A DNA stretch of 64,000 nt from VXNE01 sp963665455 (GTDB taxonomy: Bacteria; Pseudomonadota; Gammaproteobacteria; Pseudomonadales; Azotimanducaceae). A model generated the notes under the pieces. It was not told where the DNA came from and did not search any database. It worked only from the letters and a program-made list of their open reading frames with translations. The stretch lies in the NCBI GenBank assembly GCA_963665455.1, contig OY762279.1, positions 4,340,001-4,404,000 of the forward strand, read 5' to 3'. The position numbers were made by a program, and so were the translations under genes. Of this stretch, positions 28,285 through 35,597 are shown one piece after another (the first letter of the stretch is position 1; the number at the start of each line of letters is the position of its first letter).

Positions 28285-28380
28285 CAGCAGTTCTCATTTT
28301 GGCCCGACTTGGCAACGGAGTCGGGGATTCCGTCCGCGAACGGGTTGACAACATAGGACGGCGCCCCTATGGTGCGGGCC

Positions 28381-29055
28381 ATGGGCAACCCATGGTTCGG
28401 ATCGAAGGCGACGTCGGGGCTGTGGCAGGCGCTGGTGGCGCTGATGCCGCCGCACGCGGTGTACATCGAAACGCACCTGGGCGGCGGCGCGGTGATGAAG
28501 CGCAAGCCGGGGGCGCTGCGCAACATCGGCATCGACCTGGACGCGCGGGCGCTGGAGTCGTTCGAATGCGGCCATCCGGTGGAGCTGGTGCACGCGGACT
28601 GCCACGCGTGGCTGGCCGGGTTCCCGTTCGACGGTTCGGAACTGGTGTACAGCGACCCGCCGTACCTGCGCGGCGCGCGCAAGTCCGGGCGCCGCTACCG
28701 GCACGACTACGAGGACGCGGACCACGCGGCGCTGCTGGAACTGCTGAAGGGCCTGCCGTGCGCGGTGATGGTGTCGGGATACCCGTCGGCGCTGTACGAC
28801 GAGCTGCTGGGCGGCTGGCGCAGCGCGGCGCTGCAGGTGATGAACCACGCGGGGGTGGTCACCGAGAAGGTGTGGTTCAACTTCGCGCCGGACCGCGTGC
28901 ACTGGGCGTCGCGCGCGGGACGGAACTTCACGCACCGGCAGACGGTCAAGCGCAAGGCGCATGGCTGGGGCCGGCGCTACGCGGCGATGCCAGCGGCGGA
29001 GCGCCTGGCGGTGCTGGCGGCGATCATGGCGGTGGAGGCCGGCGCCGCGCCGTGA
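28381..29055 (+). CDS. D12-class N6-adenine DNA methyltransferase (IS passenger)
   Basis: A 224-residue Dam-like (D12 class) adenine methylase. It opens NPWFGSKATSGLWQ, the SAM-binding motif is YIETHLGGGAVM near residue 24, and the catalytic motif is SDPPYL near residue 96. An acidic residue pair follows (GIDLDARAL). The stop overlaps the transposase GTG by GTGA, so the two are translated together. In-frame ATG 28369 is an alternative start. Its likely role is methylating element or host DNA, affecting transposition or host restriction (inference). The recognition sequence is unknown. Confidence 0.88.
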   Translation: MGNPWFGSKATSGLWQALVALMPPHAVYIETHLGGGAVMKRKPGALRNIGIDLDARALESFECGHPVELVHADCHAWLAGFPFDGSELVYSDPPYLRGARKSGRRYRHDYEDADHAALLELLKGLPCAVMVSGYPSALYDELLGGWRSAALQVMNHAGVVTEKVWFNFAPDRVHWASRAGRNFTHRQTVKRKAHGWGRRYAAMPAAERLAVLAAIMAVEAGAAP

Positions 29056-30341
29056 GGTTCCTCGCGCGCCATCTCGACCGGCTGCGGACATGCTTCGCCG
29101 GGCTGCCGGACCCGCGCCGCGGACGCAACCGCCGCTACGCCATGGCGGACGTTGGCATGGCCGCGCTGTCGGTGTTCCTCATGCAGTCGCCGTCGTTCCT
29201 GGCGCACCAGCGCGCACTCGCCGAAGGCGGTCGCCGCTCCAACGCGCACACCCTGTTCGGCCTGGACCGCATCCCCTGCGACAACCACGTCCGGCAACTG
29301 CTCGACGGCGTGCCGCCGGAGCACTTCGACGACCGGTTCCACGGCCTCGTCGAGGACCTCGACGCGCACGACGCGCTCGAACCGATGCGCCGCCTCGACG
29401 GCCGCGCGCTCGTCGCCATCGACGGCACGGAGTTCTTCCGCTCGCGCAACATCCACTGCGACAACTGCTCGACCCGCAGGCGCGGCGACGGCGGCACCGA
29501 GTACTTCCACCAGATGGTCGCCGCCACCGTCGTGGCGCCGGGCCAGTCGCGCGCGCTGCCGCTGCCCCCCGAGTTCGTCGCGCCGCAGGACGGCGCGGCC
29601 AAGCAGGACTGCGAGCGCCAGGCGGTCAAGCGCTGGCTGCGGTCCCACGGCGACCGCTGCGCCGCACTGCGCCCGGTCTATCTCGGCGACGACCTGTACG
29701 CCTGCCAGCCCGTCTGCCGGGCCATGCTCGACGCCGGCGGCGACTTCCTGCTGACCGCCAAGCCGGCCAGCCACAAGACCCTGTACGAGTACCTCGACGG
29801 CATCGACATCCCCGTGCGCCGCCGCACGACGGGCCGCGGCGCGCAACGGCGCACCCACCGCTACCGCTGGATGACGGACCTGCCCATCCGCGACGGCGAC
29901 GACGCCCTGCGCGTCAACTGGCTGGAGGTCACCAGCGCGCGGCCCGGCGGCAAGGTCACCTACCGCGGAACCTTCGTCACCAGCCTGCCCGTGGACCGCG
30001 ACAACGTCGCCGAACTCGCCGACTGCGCCCGCGCCCGCTGGAAGATCGAGAACGAGACCTTCAACGTCCTCAAGCAGCACGGCTACCACCTCGAACACAA
30101 CTTCGGGCACGGCAAGGACACCCTCGCCGCCGTGCTCGTCGTTCTCAACCTGCTCGCCTTCGCCCTGCACACCGCGTGCGAAGTCGCCGAGTCCACTTGG
30201 CGACGGGCCCGCGAGCGCCTCGGCACCCGCGCCCGCCTGTTCGAGCACCTGCGCACCGTCACCGAATACCAGGTGTTCCCCGACTGGAACGCGCTGATCG
30301 GCCTGCTCGCCACGGGCGGGCCCGCCGCCCAGCCTCCCTGA
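29052..30341 (+). CDS. ISNCY-family DDE transposase
   Basis: A 429-residue transposase with a DDE-type core. The first Asp is in VAIDGTEFF near residue 119, the second in YLGDDLYACQP, and the Glu in ARWKIENETFN. N-terminal GRNRRYAMADVGMAALSVF and the MQSPSFLAHQ block are typical of the ISNCY-labelled group in ISfinder-like annotation. GTG start, 4-base overlap with the methylase stop. The frame is intact, so the element may be active. Confidence 0.9.
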   Translation: MRFLARHLDRLRTCFAGLPDPRRGRNRRYAMADVGMAALSVFLMQSPSFLAHQRALAEGGRRSNAHTLFGLDRIPCDNHVRQLLDGVPPEHFDDRFHGLVEDLDAHDALEPMRRLDGRALVAIDGTEFFRSRNIHCDNCSTRRRGDGGTEYFHQMVAATVVAPGQSRALPLPPEFVAPQDGAAKQDCERQAVKRWLRSHGDRCAALRPVYLGDDLYACQPVCRAMLDAGGDFLLTAKPASHKTLYEYLDGIDIPVRRRTTGRGAQRRTHRYRWMTDLPIRDGDDALRVNWLEVTSARPGGKVTYRGTFVTSLPVDRDNVAELADCARARWKIENETFNVLKQHGYHLEHNFGHGKDTLAAVLVVLNLLAFALHTACEVAESTWRRARERLGTRARLFEHLRTVTEYQVFPDWNALIGLLATGGPAAQPP

Positions 30342-30430
30342 CGCACAGACCACGCCGCCAGCCGCCAAATCCACGAACCTCGGACAGTCCCGAAACCCAA
30401 TGCCTCAATCGTCAAAATGAGAACTGCTGG

Positions 30431-30439
30431 GCACGGGGA
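30431..30439. repeat. right 9-bp target-site duplication of the ISNCY-type element
   Basis: GGCACGGGG directly outside the right inverted repeat; identical to 28276-28284. Confidence 0.92.
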
Positions 30440-30533
30440 GAGCTCGGTGACCAGCGGAGGTTCGGCGAGCGTCGCTGAACGGGCCCCGCGTGAACGATAA
30501 TCCGTGCTCTGAGGACGCCGCCGTAGCAGAAGT

Positions 30534-30731
30534 GTGACGAGCAGGGACACAGACCCGATTATGGCGGAGCTTCGAGCGGTCCGGCAGCGTCACGCGGCCC
30601 AGTTCGGATTTGACGTCGCCGCGATCTTTGACGAAATTCGGCGGTGGCAGGCAGCTTCCGGTTGGGAGTTCGTCCGATTACCGCCGCGCCCGGTCGCCGT
30701 CCCGACGGAGAACCCGTCCGATATCGGCTGA
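30534..30731 (+). CDS. small conserved hypothetical protein
   Basis: A 65-residue protein, GTG start at 30534 (an internal ATG follows ten codons in). The sequence DPIMAELRAVRQRHAAQFGFD and then IFDEIRRWQ matches a pattern seen in many short proteins next to toxin-antitoxin genes, ending with EFVRLPPRP. The role is unknown, but antitoxin or TA accessory is plausible. It is isolated here between the IS and a degenerate XRE gene. Confidence 0.55.
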   Translation: MTSRDTDPIMAELRAVRQRHAAQFGFDVAAIFDEIRRWQAASGWEFVRLPPRPVAVPTENPSDIG

Positions 30732-30766
30732 AGACGCCGACGCGGCCCCGGCAGTTTCTACCGGCT

Positions 30767-30955
30767 TCAGCCGTCGGCCCGCACTGAGCCGACCGTGAAG
30801 CGCGTACTCGTCGCTTCCGCGTAGCGGCGCAGAGTTGCCGAGGACGGCGACACGCGACCGCCCTCCAGCCATGCCACGGCGGACTGAGTGGTGCCGGGCC
30901 GCTCGGCTAGCTCCGCCCGCGTCAAATTCGCCGCCGTCCGCGCCCACGTGGTCAC
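30767..30955 (-). pseudogene. degenerate XRE-type HTH antitoxin fragment
   Basis: Roughly 58 residues recall a HigA-like XRE domain: LTRAELAERPGTTQSAVAWL followed by EGGRVSPSSATLRRYAEA. The upstream part of the same frame does not resemble any regulator and no start codon is convincing, so I read it as the remnant of an antitoxin gene whose toxin has gone. Its ending lies between the small hypothetical gene and the ImmA/IrrE gene. Confidence 0.5.
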
Positions 30956-31029
30956 CGGTATCAGACGGCGCCCCGCCCTTCCCAATAAGGAATCAGCCCA
31001 TCGCTGAGTGCCTGACACAGCTTTGCCAG

Positions 31030-31614
31030 CTAAGCGCCCCGCGCGTACCGCTTGGCTATCGCGTTGCCCATCTGCCGTGCGATGCCGGTCATCCGCAGAC
31101 GCCAGTTGATCAAATCCCGACTCACCCCGAAATGCGCAGCCAGCGCCTGAGGGCTCTGCGTCCGCCAATAGGCCCGACGCAGCCCTTCACGTGGCACAAG
31201 GATGCAACCCGCGAGCCAGTTGGCCTCGTCTTCTTGGTCCTTGTCGAATCTCGCTCGGAACAGGAATCCTTCCGCAGACAACTGCGCGTCATCCGACGTA
31301 TGGTTCAAAACGATATGCGCCAGTTCGTGCGCGAGGCTATTGGCTCGTCGCGCAGGCGATTGACCGGAGTTCAGGACCACGAGTTTCACGCCTCGCCTGA
31401 CCAACGTGATGGCCGACCAGCTCTCTGCGTCGACCACCGTCAACTGCTTCAGGCTCGCCGGTGAGAGCCCGCGGATGTCACTCGGTAGGAGCACCCGGAC
31501 CCCCATCTTCTCCGCAAGAAGTCGCGGGTCGAACGCTTGGGTCAACGATACCCCAAGTTCCTGGTGATACTCGGCTGACACCTGCTCGCACCAAGCCTTG
31601 AAGCCCCGGCGCAT
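31030..31614 (-). CDS. ImmA/IrrE-family zinc metallopeptidase
   Basis: A 194-residue ImmA/IrrE (DUF955) peptidase. The zinc motif HELAH is at residues 96-100 (SLAHELAHIVLNH), with a downstream Glu in DQEDEANWLAGCIL, and a C-terminal HTH-like ALAAHFGVSRDLINWRL. These proteases cleave a cognate XRE repressor when induced. Overlaps the upstream XRE gene by 1 base (TGATG), so the two are co-translated. It is divergent from the Ubl operon and likely controls it. Confidence 0.9.
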   Translation of the reverse strand: MRRGFKAWCEQVSAEYHQELGVSLTQAFDPRLLAEKMGVRVLLPSDIRGLSPASLKQLTVVDAESWSAITLVRRGVKLVVLNSGQSPARRANSLAHELAHIVLNHTSDDAQLSAEGFLFRARFDKDQEDEANWLAGCILVPREGLRRAYWRTQSPQALAAHFGVSRDLINWRLRMTGIARQMGNAIAKRYARGA

Positions 31615-31955
31615 CAGTTCGACTCTTCCTCGTCCAACATCCGTTGGGCGGCCAGTATCAGGTCCTGCAAGGCGTTGGCCGTCTGCGCTGTCATCGTCTC
31701 CCGACTTCGGAAGTGCACGGCCACGGTGGGGCGGTCCAAGTCCTCCGGGTTAAAGCCAAGCACACTAGCCGGATCAAGCTCAAGCCATTGGCATAGCTTC
31801 TTGAAGTTCGCCAAGTCCGGCAGTTGGCCATTCTCGACGCGCGAAAGGGTCGCCGGAGAAAGGCCGATCGCTCGGGCTGTGGCGCGAATGCCCACCTTGC
31901 CGCGCTTGTCGGCGACCATCCGACCAAGCACCTCCAACGACGATGAATCTGCCAT
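31614..31955 (-). CDS. XRE-family transcriptional regulator
   Basis: A 113-residue XRE protein. Helix-turn-helix lies about residues 20-45 (IRATARAIGLSPATLSRVEN), followed by LCQWLELDPASVLGF. The C-terminal tail may be a dimerisation or cleavage region. ATG 31955 was chosen because the upstream frame extension has no family similarity and crosses the palindromes. Probably represses its own operon and the divergent Ubl operon from the palindromes at 31976-32024, and is removed by the neighbouring ImmA/IrrE protease (inference from family). Confidence 0.88.
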   Translation of the reverse strand: MADSSSLEVLGRMVADKRGKVGIRATARAIGLSPATLSRVENGQLPDLANFKKLCQWLELDPASVLGFNPEDLDRPTVAVHFRSRETMTAQTANALQDLILAAQRMLDEEESN

Positions 31956-31975
31956 GCCACCCCCGACGACGAAGT

Positions 31976-32026
31976 GTTTGACTCGTGAGACACGCCCTGT
32001 TATGGTCCGTCTCACTCGTGAGACAC
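31976..32026 (+). promoter_or_regulatory. predicted Ubl-operon promoter with duplicated palindromic operators
   Basis: A 13-bp direct repeat ACTCGTGAGACAC occurs at 31981-31993 and 32014-32026, 33 bp apart (about three helical turns). The second lies in a 16-bp palindrome GTCTCAC-TC-GTGAGAC (32009-32024); the first has a diverged left arm (31976-31991). A plausible sigma-70 promoter for the plus-strand operon is TTGACT (31978-31983), 17 bp, TATGGT (32001-32006). Operators thus overlap the -35 and lie just downstream of the -10, an arrangement suited to XRE repression. Confidence 0.7.
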
Positions 32027-32093
32027 TTTGTCAGGTAGCGCGGGGCCAGTCAACCTGTGAGCGGCTAGGCCCTGTCCCTACAAGGAGGCATGA

Positions 32094-32552
32094 ATGACCA
32101 TTTCGAACGACCACGACACGCCGGACGACCGGACGATCACGGGACCGACCGACCCACCTGATCGGGGAGGGCCACCAACCGACACTCCCGATAAGCGGGA
32201 CCCGACCACACCGCCAACCGAGCCGCGGCGAATCACGATCCAAATCGACCGGGAGGAATATCCCGTGCCGCGAACTCTGCTGACGAACGGCGAGCTCACG
32301 GGCGCCCAAATTCGGCGACTAGCTGACCCGGACATCGGCCCGGATCGCGACCTCTTCGAGATCGTCCCGGGGGGGTCAGACCGCAAGATTGAAGACGACG
32401 AAGGGGTTAAGATTCGAGACGGGATGCGTTTCTTTTCCGCGCCCGCAAGAATCAACCCTGGTGACTGCCTGCGTTTGCGGGACTTAGCCCCCGCGAGGCG
32501 CACCTTGCGCCCACGCCATGAGATCACGAGGGATTTCGATGCTACCGCCTGA
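32094..32552 (+). CDS. ubiquitin-like modifier (multiubiquitin family, single domain)
   Basis: A 152-residue protein. Residues 1-45 are Pro/Asp/Thr-rich and disordered. Residues 46-123 match the multiubiquitin (PF14452-type) beta-grasp pattern: RITIQIDREEYPVP, then LFEIVPGGSDRKIEDDE, ending RFFSAPARINPG at 112-123. A 29-residue tail follows the NPG, which in related proteins is the site where the modifier ends. Hence a C-terminal maturation step is predicted, probably by the JAMM domain of the third gene. AAGGAGG precedes ATG 32094. Sole domain here, whereas many relatives have two or more. Confidence 0.82.
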   Translation: MTISNDHDTPDDRTITGPTDPPDRGGPPTDTPDKRDPTTPPTEPRRITIQIDREEYPVPRTLLTNGELTGAQIRRLADPDIGPDRDLFEIVPGGSDRKIEDDEGVKIRDGMRFFSAPARINPGDCLRLRDLAPARRTLRPRHEITRDFDATA

Positions 32553-32913
32553 TGACTTCGCCTACCTGGCGACCAGATTCCCGAACTTCAGGGAAACGAC
32601 CGAAGGGCAAATGCTCTGCGTGGTCATCACGGATTTCCCTGTAGCCGCCGGACTGCGACCCGAACGTTCCGATCTATTGCTGCGTTTGGCTCCGGGCTAC
32701 CCAGACATCGCGCCCGACATGTGGTGGTTCGCCCCTGCGATCATCCGGCTTGACGGCGCCGAGATTCCGCAAACGCAAGCGCAAGAGAGCTATCTCGGGA
32801 AGACCTGGCAACGGTGGTCCCGCCACCTAGACCCCTCCCAATGGCGTCCGGGTGTGGATGGTCTACAGACCTATTTGGCACTGGTCACTGGGGAGTTGAG
32901 CGCTGTCGCATGA
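32539..32913 (+). CDS. E2-like (UBC-fold) protein of prokaryotic Ubl system
   Basis: A 124-residue protein with the UBC-like core: VVITDFPVAAG, LLLRLAPGYPDIAPDMWWF (residues 46-64), and a His-containing helix WQRWSRHL (90-97) followed by WRPGVDGLQTYL. The GYP-x-xPDMWWF element corresponds to the E2 beta-meander. The only Cys is C27 in the first strands; no Cys follows the meander where the catalytic one should lie. It is thus a noncanonical E2, perhaps using Ser94 or another residue. ATG 32539 lies 14 bases inside the Ubl gene end. The next gene overlaps by ATGA. Confidence 0.78.
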   Translation: MLPPDDFAYLATRFPNFRETTEGQMLCVVITDFPVAAGLRPERSDLLLRLAPGYPDIAPDMWWFAPAIIRLDGAEIPQTQAQESYLGKTWQRWSRHLDPSQWRPGVDGLQTYLALVTGELSAVA

Positions 32914-34289
32914 CCGTCACGCTCGTCGTCCCCGACCATGTGCGCACGAGTCTTGTCGAACAAGCTGCGCTACCGTACGAGAGTGCCGGCATCTTGATCG
33001 CTCGGTATCACTGTGCCCAGAACGGTGACATGCGCCTTTTCGCACGGGCCCTACACTGGCTGCCTTCCAGCTCTTACGCTGTGCGTACCGCAACCACGAT
33101 GTCAATTACTGCCCCAAGCTACGTCCAGCCACTTCATCACGCGGCCGAGGACCACGCTATCCCACTTTGGATCCACACGCATCCAAACGGAAATCCATCA
33201 CCAAGCGAGCACGACCGACTCGTCGACGCGCAGATCGCCGACCTGTTTCGCATCCGTAGCGGATCACGCTTCTATGGCACGGTGATCATATCCCCCCGCA
33301 GCAACGATCTAGCTTTCACTGGTACCCTACAAGAAGAAGGGCGTGCCACCAAGTCAATCGATAGGGTCTGGTTCCCAGGAGACCGTTGGCGGTTTCTCTC
33401 GCCCCATGGCCAGAGTCACACCACCCCCAAAACCCTCTTTGATCGCAACATCCGAGCATTCGGTCCCGCAATCCAGGAAACGATCAGTAGCCTAAGGATT
33501 GCCATAGTCGGTGCGGGCGGCACCGGGTCCGCCGTCGCAGAACAACTCGTCCGCTTGGGAGCTCGTGACCTCCTTTTGGTCGACGGAAAGACCTTGAGAA
33601 CTAGCAACGTAACTCGCGTATACGGCTCCACGCAGGCACAAGTCGGACAACCAAAAGTTGAGGTGCTACGCGACCACCTACAGCGTATATTCCCAGCGAC
33701 GCATTGTGAGACCGTACGCGGGCTCTGTAGCACGCAGGGAGTCGCCCGCACCCTCGCCAACGTCGATTTGGCCTTCGGCTGCACTGACGACAACGCCGGG
33801 CGCCTCGTCCTGTCCCGTCTCTCCACCTACTACATGGTCCCGGTAATCGATACAGGCGTCCTTCTGAGCAGCGACCCCCACGGTAATCTCATAGGAATCG
33901 ATGCCCGCGTCACCGTGCTATCTCCCGGTACAGCTTGCCTCGTCTGCCGCGGACGGCTGGACCTGCGTCGAGCCGCGGCGGAGCAGCAGGACCCCACCGA
34001 GCGCGAAAGGCTAGTCGATGAGGGCTATGCCCCTGCCCTCGGCCAAGTTGAGCCTGCGGTAGTCCCCTTTACGACCATGGTTGCCGCTGCTGCCGTCAGC
34101 GAGCTTTTGGAACGCCTGATCGGCTACGGCTATGGCGCTAGACCAAGCGAAGTTCTCCTCCGCGTCCATGACCGGGAAATCTCCACCAACGTTGCCAAGC
34201 CAAAACTAGGCCATTATTGCCACCCTGGCCAACGCAAACAGGGCACCGGCGATACTGAACCTTTCATGGAACAAATTTGGGGTGCTTAG
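32910..34289 (+). CDS. JAMM deubiquitinase-like / E1 (ThiF) fusion protein
   Basis: A 459-residue two-domain protein. Residues 1 to about 160 form a JAB/JAMM peptidase with all ligands: Glu24, His89 and His91 (HTHP), Ser99 and Asp102, spaced as in Rpn11-type enzymes. Residues about 194-440 are a ThiF/MoeB/E1 adenylation domain: AIVGAGGTGSA, then LLVDGKTLRTSNVTR, and CTDD at 291. Zinc-like Cys residues are C343, C346 and C437, only one Cys in the second knuckle. No Cys lies in the crossover-loop region 347-436, so no usual thioester Cys. Predicted to process the Ubl and adenylate its new C-terminus. Confidence 0.9.
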   Translation: MTVTLVVPDHVRTSLVEQAALPYESAGILIARYHCAQNGDMRLFARALHWLPSSSYAVRTATTMSITAPSYVQPLHHAAEDHAIPLWIHTHPNGNPSPSEHDRLVDAQIADLFRIRSGSRFYGTVIISPRSNDLAFTGTLQEEGRATKSIDRVWFPGDRWRFLSPHGQSHTTPKTLFDRNIRAFGPAIQETISSLRIAIVGAGGTGSAVAEQLVRLGARDLLLVDGKTLRTSNVTRVYGSTQAQVGQPKVEVLRDHLQRIFPATHCETVRGLCSTQGVARTLANVDLAFGCTDDNAGRLVLSRLSTYYMVPVIDTGVLLSSDPHGNLIGIDARVTVLSPGTACLVCRGRLDLRRAAAEQQDPTERERLVDEGYAPALGQVEPAVVPFTTMVAAAAVSELLERLIGYGYGARPSEVLLRVHDREISTNVAKPKLGHYCHPGQRKQGTGDTEPFMEQIWGA

Positions 34290-34291
34290 AA

Positions 34292-34702
34292 GTGCCTCCG
34301 CTCCGTGCAATAGCTTTAGCGTATCGGAAGGCGATCCGCCTCGGCCTCCGACGACGATGCCACGCCCTTCTCGACCTTGTGGCGGGGCCACGCTGGCGAA
34401 TAGACTGTACGGTGCCCGAGGTCGACGAGATACCGCGCTTTTCCGAGCACCATCGGGCAACGGTCGTCGCCACCCCACGTCACCCGAAGTGGCTCGTGTT
34501 TGATTGCCCTTGTGAACGGGGACATCAAATTATGCTTAATCTAGATTCCGCGCGCTGGCCTGTTTGGAACGTATCGAGTTCCTTTTTCAATGGTATCACA
34601 ATAGCTCCAAGTATCGATTGCCGAACGACACATGGATGCCACTACCACATTCGCAGCGGCCGAGTTTCCTGGGCAGCCGATTCCGTGCTTTCGAGGCGCT
34701 GA
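34292..34702 (+). CDS. DUF6527 family protein (zinc-binding, Ubl operon)
   Basis: About 136 residues, matching the DUF6527 pattern: HPKWLVFDCPCERGHQIML, a central NGITIAPSID and the end motif GCHYHIRSGRVSWA. Cys72, Cys74, Cys110, Cys116 and nearby His residues probably bind zinc. DUF6527 genes are regular companions of multiubiquitin/E2/E1 operons, and a substrate-recognition or E3-like role is possible but untested here. GTG 34292 starts 2 bases after the E1 stop. The SDH protease gene follows after 49 bp. Confidence 0.8.
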   Translation: MPPLRAIALAYRKAIRLGLRRRCHALLDLVAGPRWRIDCTVPEVDEIPRFSEHHRATVVATPRHPKWLVFDCPCERGHQIMLNLDSARWPVWNVSSSFFNGITIAPSIDCRTTHGCHYHIRSGRVSWAADSVLSRR

Positions 34703-34751
34703 CGAGCGTAACTTCCCCCGACGCCCAGTGCGAAACGCTCAAGGAGCACAC

Positions 34752-35597
34752 ATGACGACAACAATCCCTCCGTTGACAGACTCGCTTTCTGGATGGGGCC
34801 GAGACAAGCGTAAAGCGATAGTCGAACAGATTGAGGGACGGACCGGGCGACAACTCCTCTGCTATATCGCTAACGAGGCACCGATCAACGCCGAGGACGT
34901 GCTGTTCTTTCAAGAACTACTCTATCCCCTCGAACCAAACGCGCGTGTAGACCTACTGCTCCATTCGAACGGCGGCGACGTAGCGACGGCTGAGAAGCTT
35001 GTGCACATGATTTGGGACGTTACTTGGCCATCGGGGGAGTTCCGCGTTATTGTTCCAGATAGGGCAAAGAGCGCGGCCATGCTGCTCGCGCTCGGAGCCA
35101 ACGTGATCATAATGAGCAGCGCGTCCGAACTCGGCCCGATAGATCCACAGGTGGAGCTTAATGATACAAACAGCAGCCGCGTGCAGCATTCAGTTTTCGA
35201 CTATCTGGATGCCTTCGAAGCTGCGCAGCGAGCCTACCAGGAGAATCCTGATGACCCAGCAGCGAAGAGCATGTTTGAGCGCTTTGACCCAGTTCGCCTG
35301 ATGCAGTTCAAGCAGCTGAAGAACTACGTGCGTCAATGTGCCGAAAACCTCCTGAAACGACATGGCGGGAACTTCACGTTGGCACCGGCCAAGCTGATGA
35401 ATACGACAATGTTTCCGTCGCATGGACAGATGATCGGGTGGGAAACGGCGAGCGGAGAAATCGGATTGGACGTCGAGTTTGTCGAAAGTCGGGACGAGAC
35501 ATGGCGCAGCTACTGGAGACTGTACTGCTATCAGCGACTCGCGGGCGAAGGGAAAAGGAAGGTCTTTGAATCACGAGACGTTTCCTTGATTGTCTAG
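34752..35597 (+). CDS. SDH-family Clp-fold serine protease
   Basis: A 281-residue ClpP/crotonase-fold protein of the serine-dehydrogenase-proteinase (SDH, SppA-like) type. The oxyanion GGD is at 74-76 (LLHSNGGDVATAEKL), the nucleophile Ser107 in DRAKSAAMLLALGA, and SELGPIDPQ follows. A His in PSHGQ (near 224) could complete the catalytic site. No signal peptide or membrane helix, so it acts in the cytoplasm. AAGGAG precedes ATG 34752. Its place as the last gene of the Ubl operon suggests that it degrades or processes Ubl-marked proteins (inference). Confidence 0.88.
   Translation: MTTTIPPLTDSLSGWGRDKRKAIVEQIEGRTGRQLLCYIANEAPINAEDVLFFQELLYPLEPNARVDLLLHSNGGDVATAEKLVHMIWDVTWPSGEFRVIVPDRAKSAAMLLALGANVIIMSSASELGPIDPQVELNDTNSSRVQHSVFDYLDAFEAAQRAYQENPDDPAAKSMFERFDPVRLMQFKQLKNYVRQCAENLLKRHGGNFTLAPAKLMNTTMFPSHGQMIGWETASGEIGLDVEFVESRDETWRSYWRLYCYQRLAGEGKRKVFESRDVSLIV

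Larger units (their letters stand above)
28285..30430 (+). mobile_element. complete ISNCY-type insertion sequence with passenger DNA methylase
   Basis: A 2,146-bp element bounded by a perfect 17-bp inverted repeat, CAGCAGTTCTCATTTTG (28285-28301), whose complement is 30414-30430. It is flanked by a perfect 9-bp direct repeat GGCACGGGG. It carries two overlapping plus-strand genes: a D12-class adenine methylase and a DDE transposase. The intact ends, intact genes and undecayed duplication point to a recent insertion. Codon use, heavy in GCG/CGC, looks uniform across both genes and unlike the flanks. Confidence 0.93.

Noticed and set aside
28125..30341. A single 738-residue protein covering methylase and transposase
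   Set aside because: The N-terminal 309 residues are an alternative frame of the methylase; the real transposase starts at the GTG that overlaps the methylase stop.
32518..32538. Upstream ATG for the E2-like gene
   Set aside because: The added residues MRSRGIS are within the Ubl gene and the family starts at the LPPDD that follows ATG 32539.
32094..34289. Sulfur-carrier (ThiS/MoaD) or CBASS-type ancillary genes
   Set aside because: No cyclic-nucleotide synthase, rhodanese, thiamine or molybdopterin genes are adjacent, and the presence of E2, JAMM and DUF6527 points to protein conjugation.
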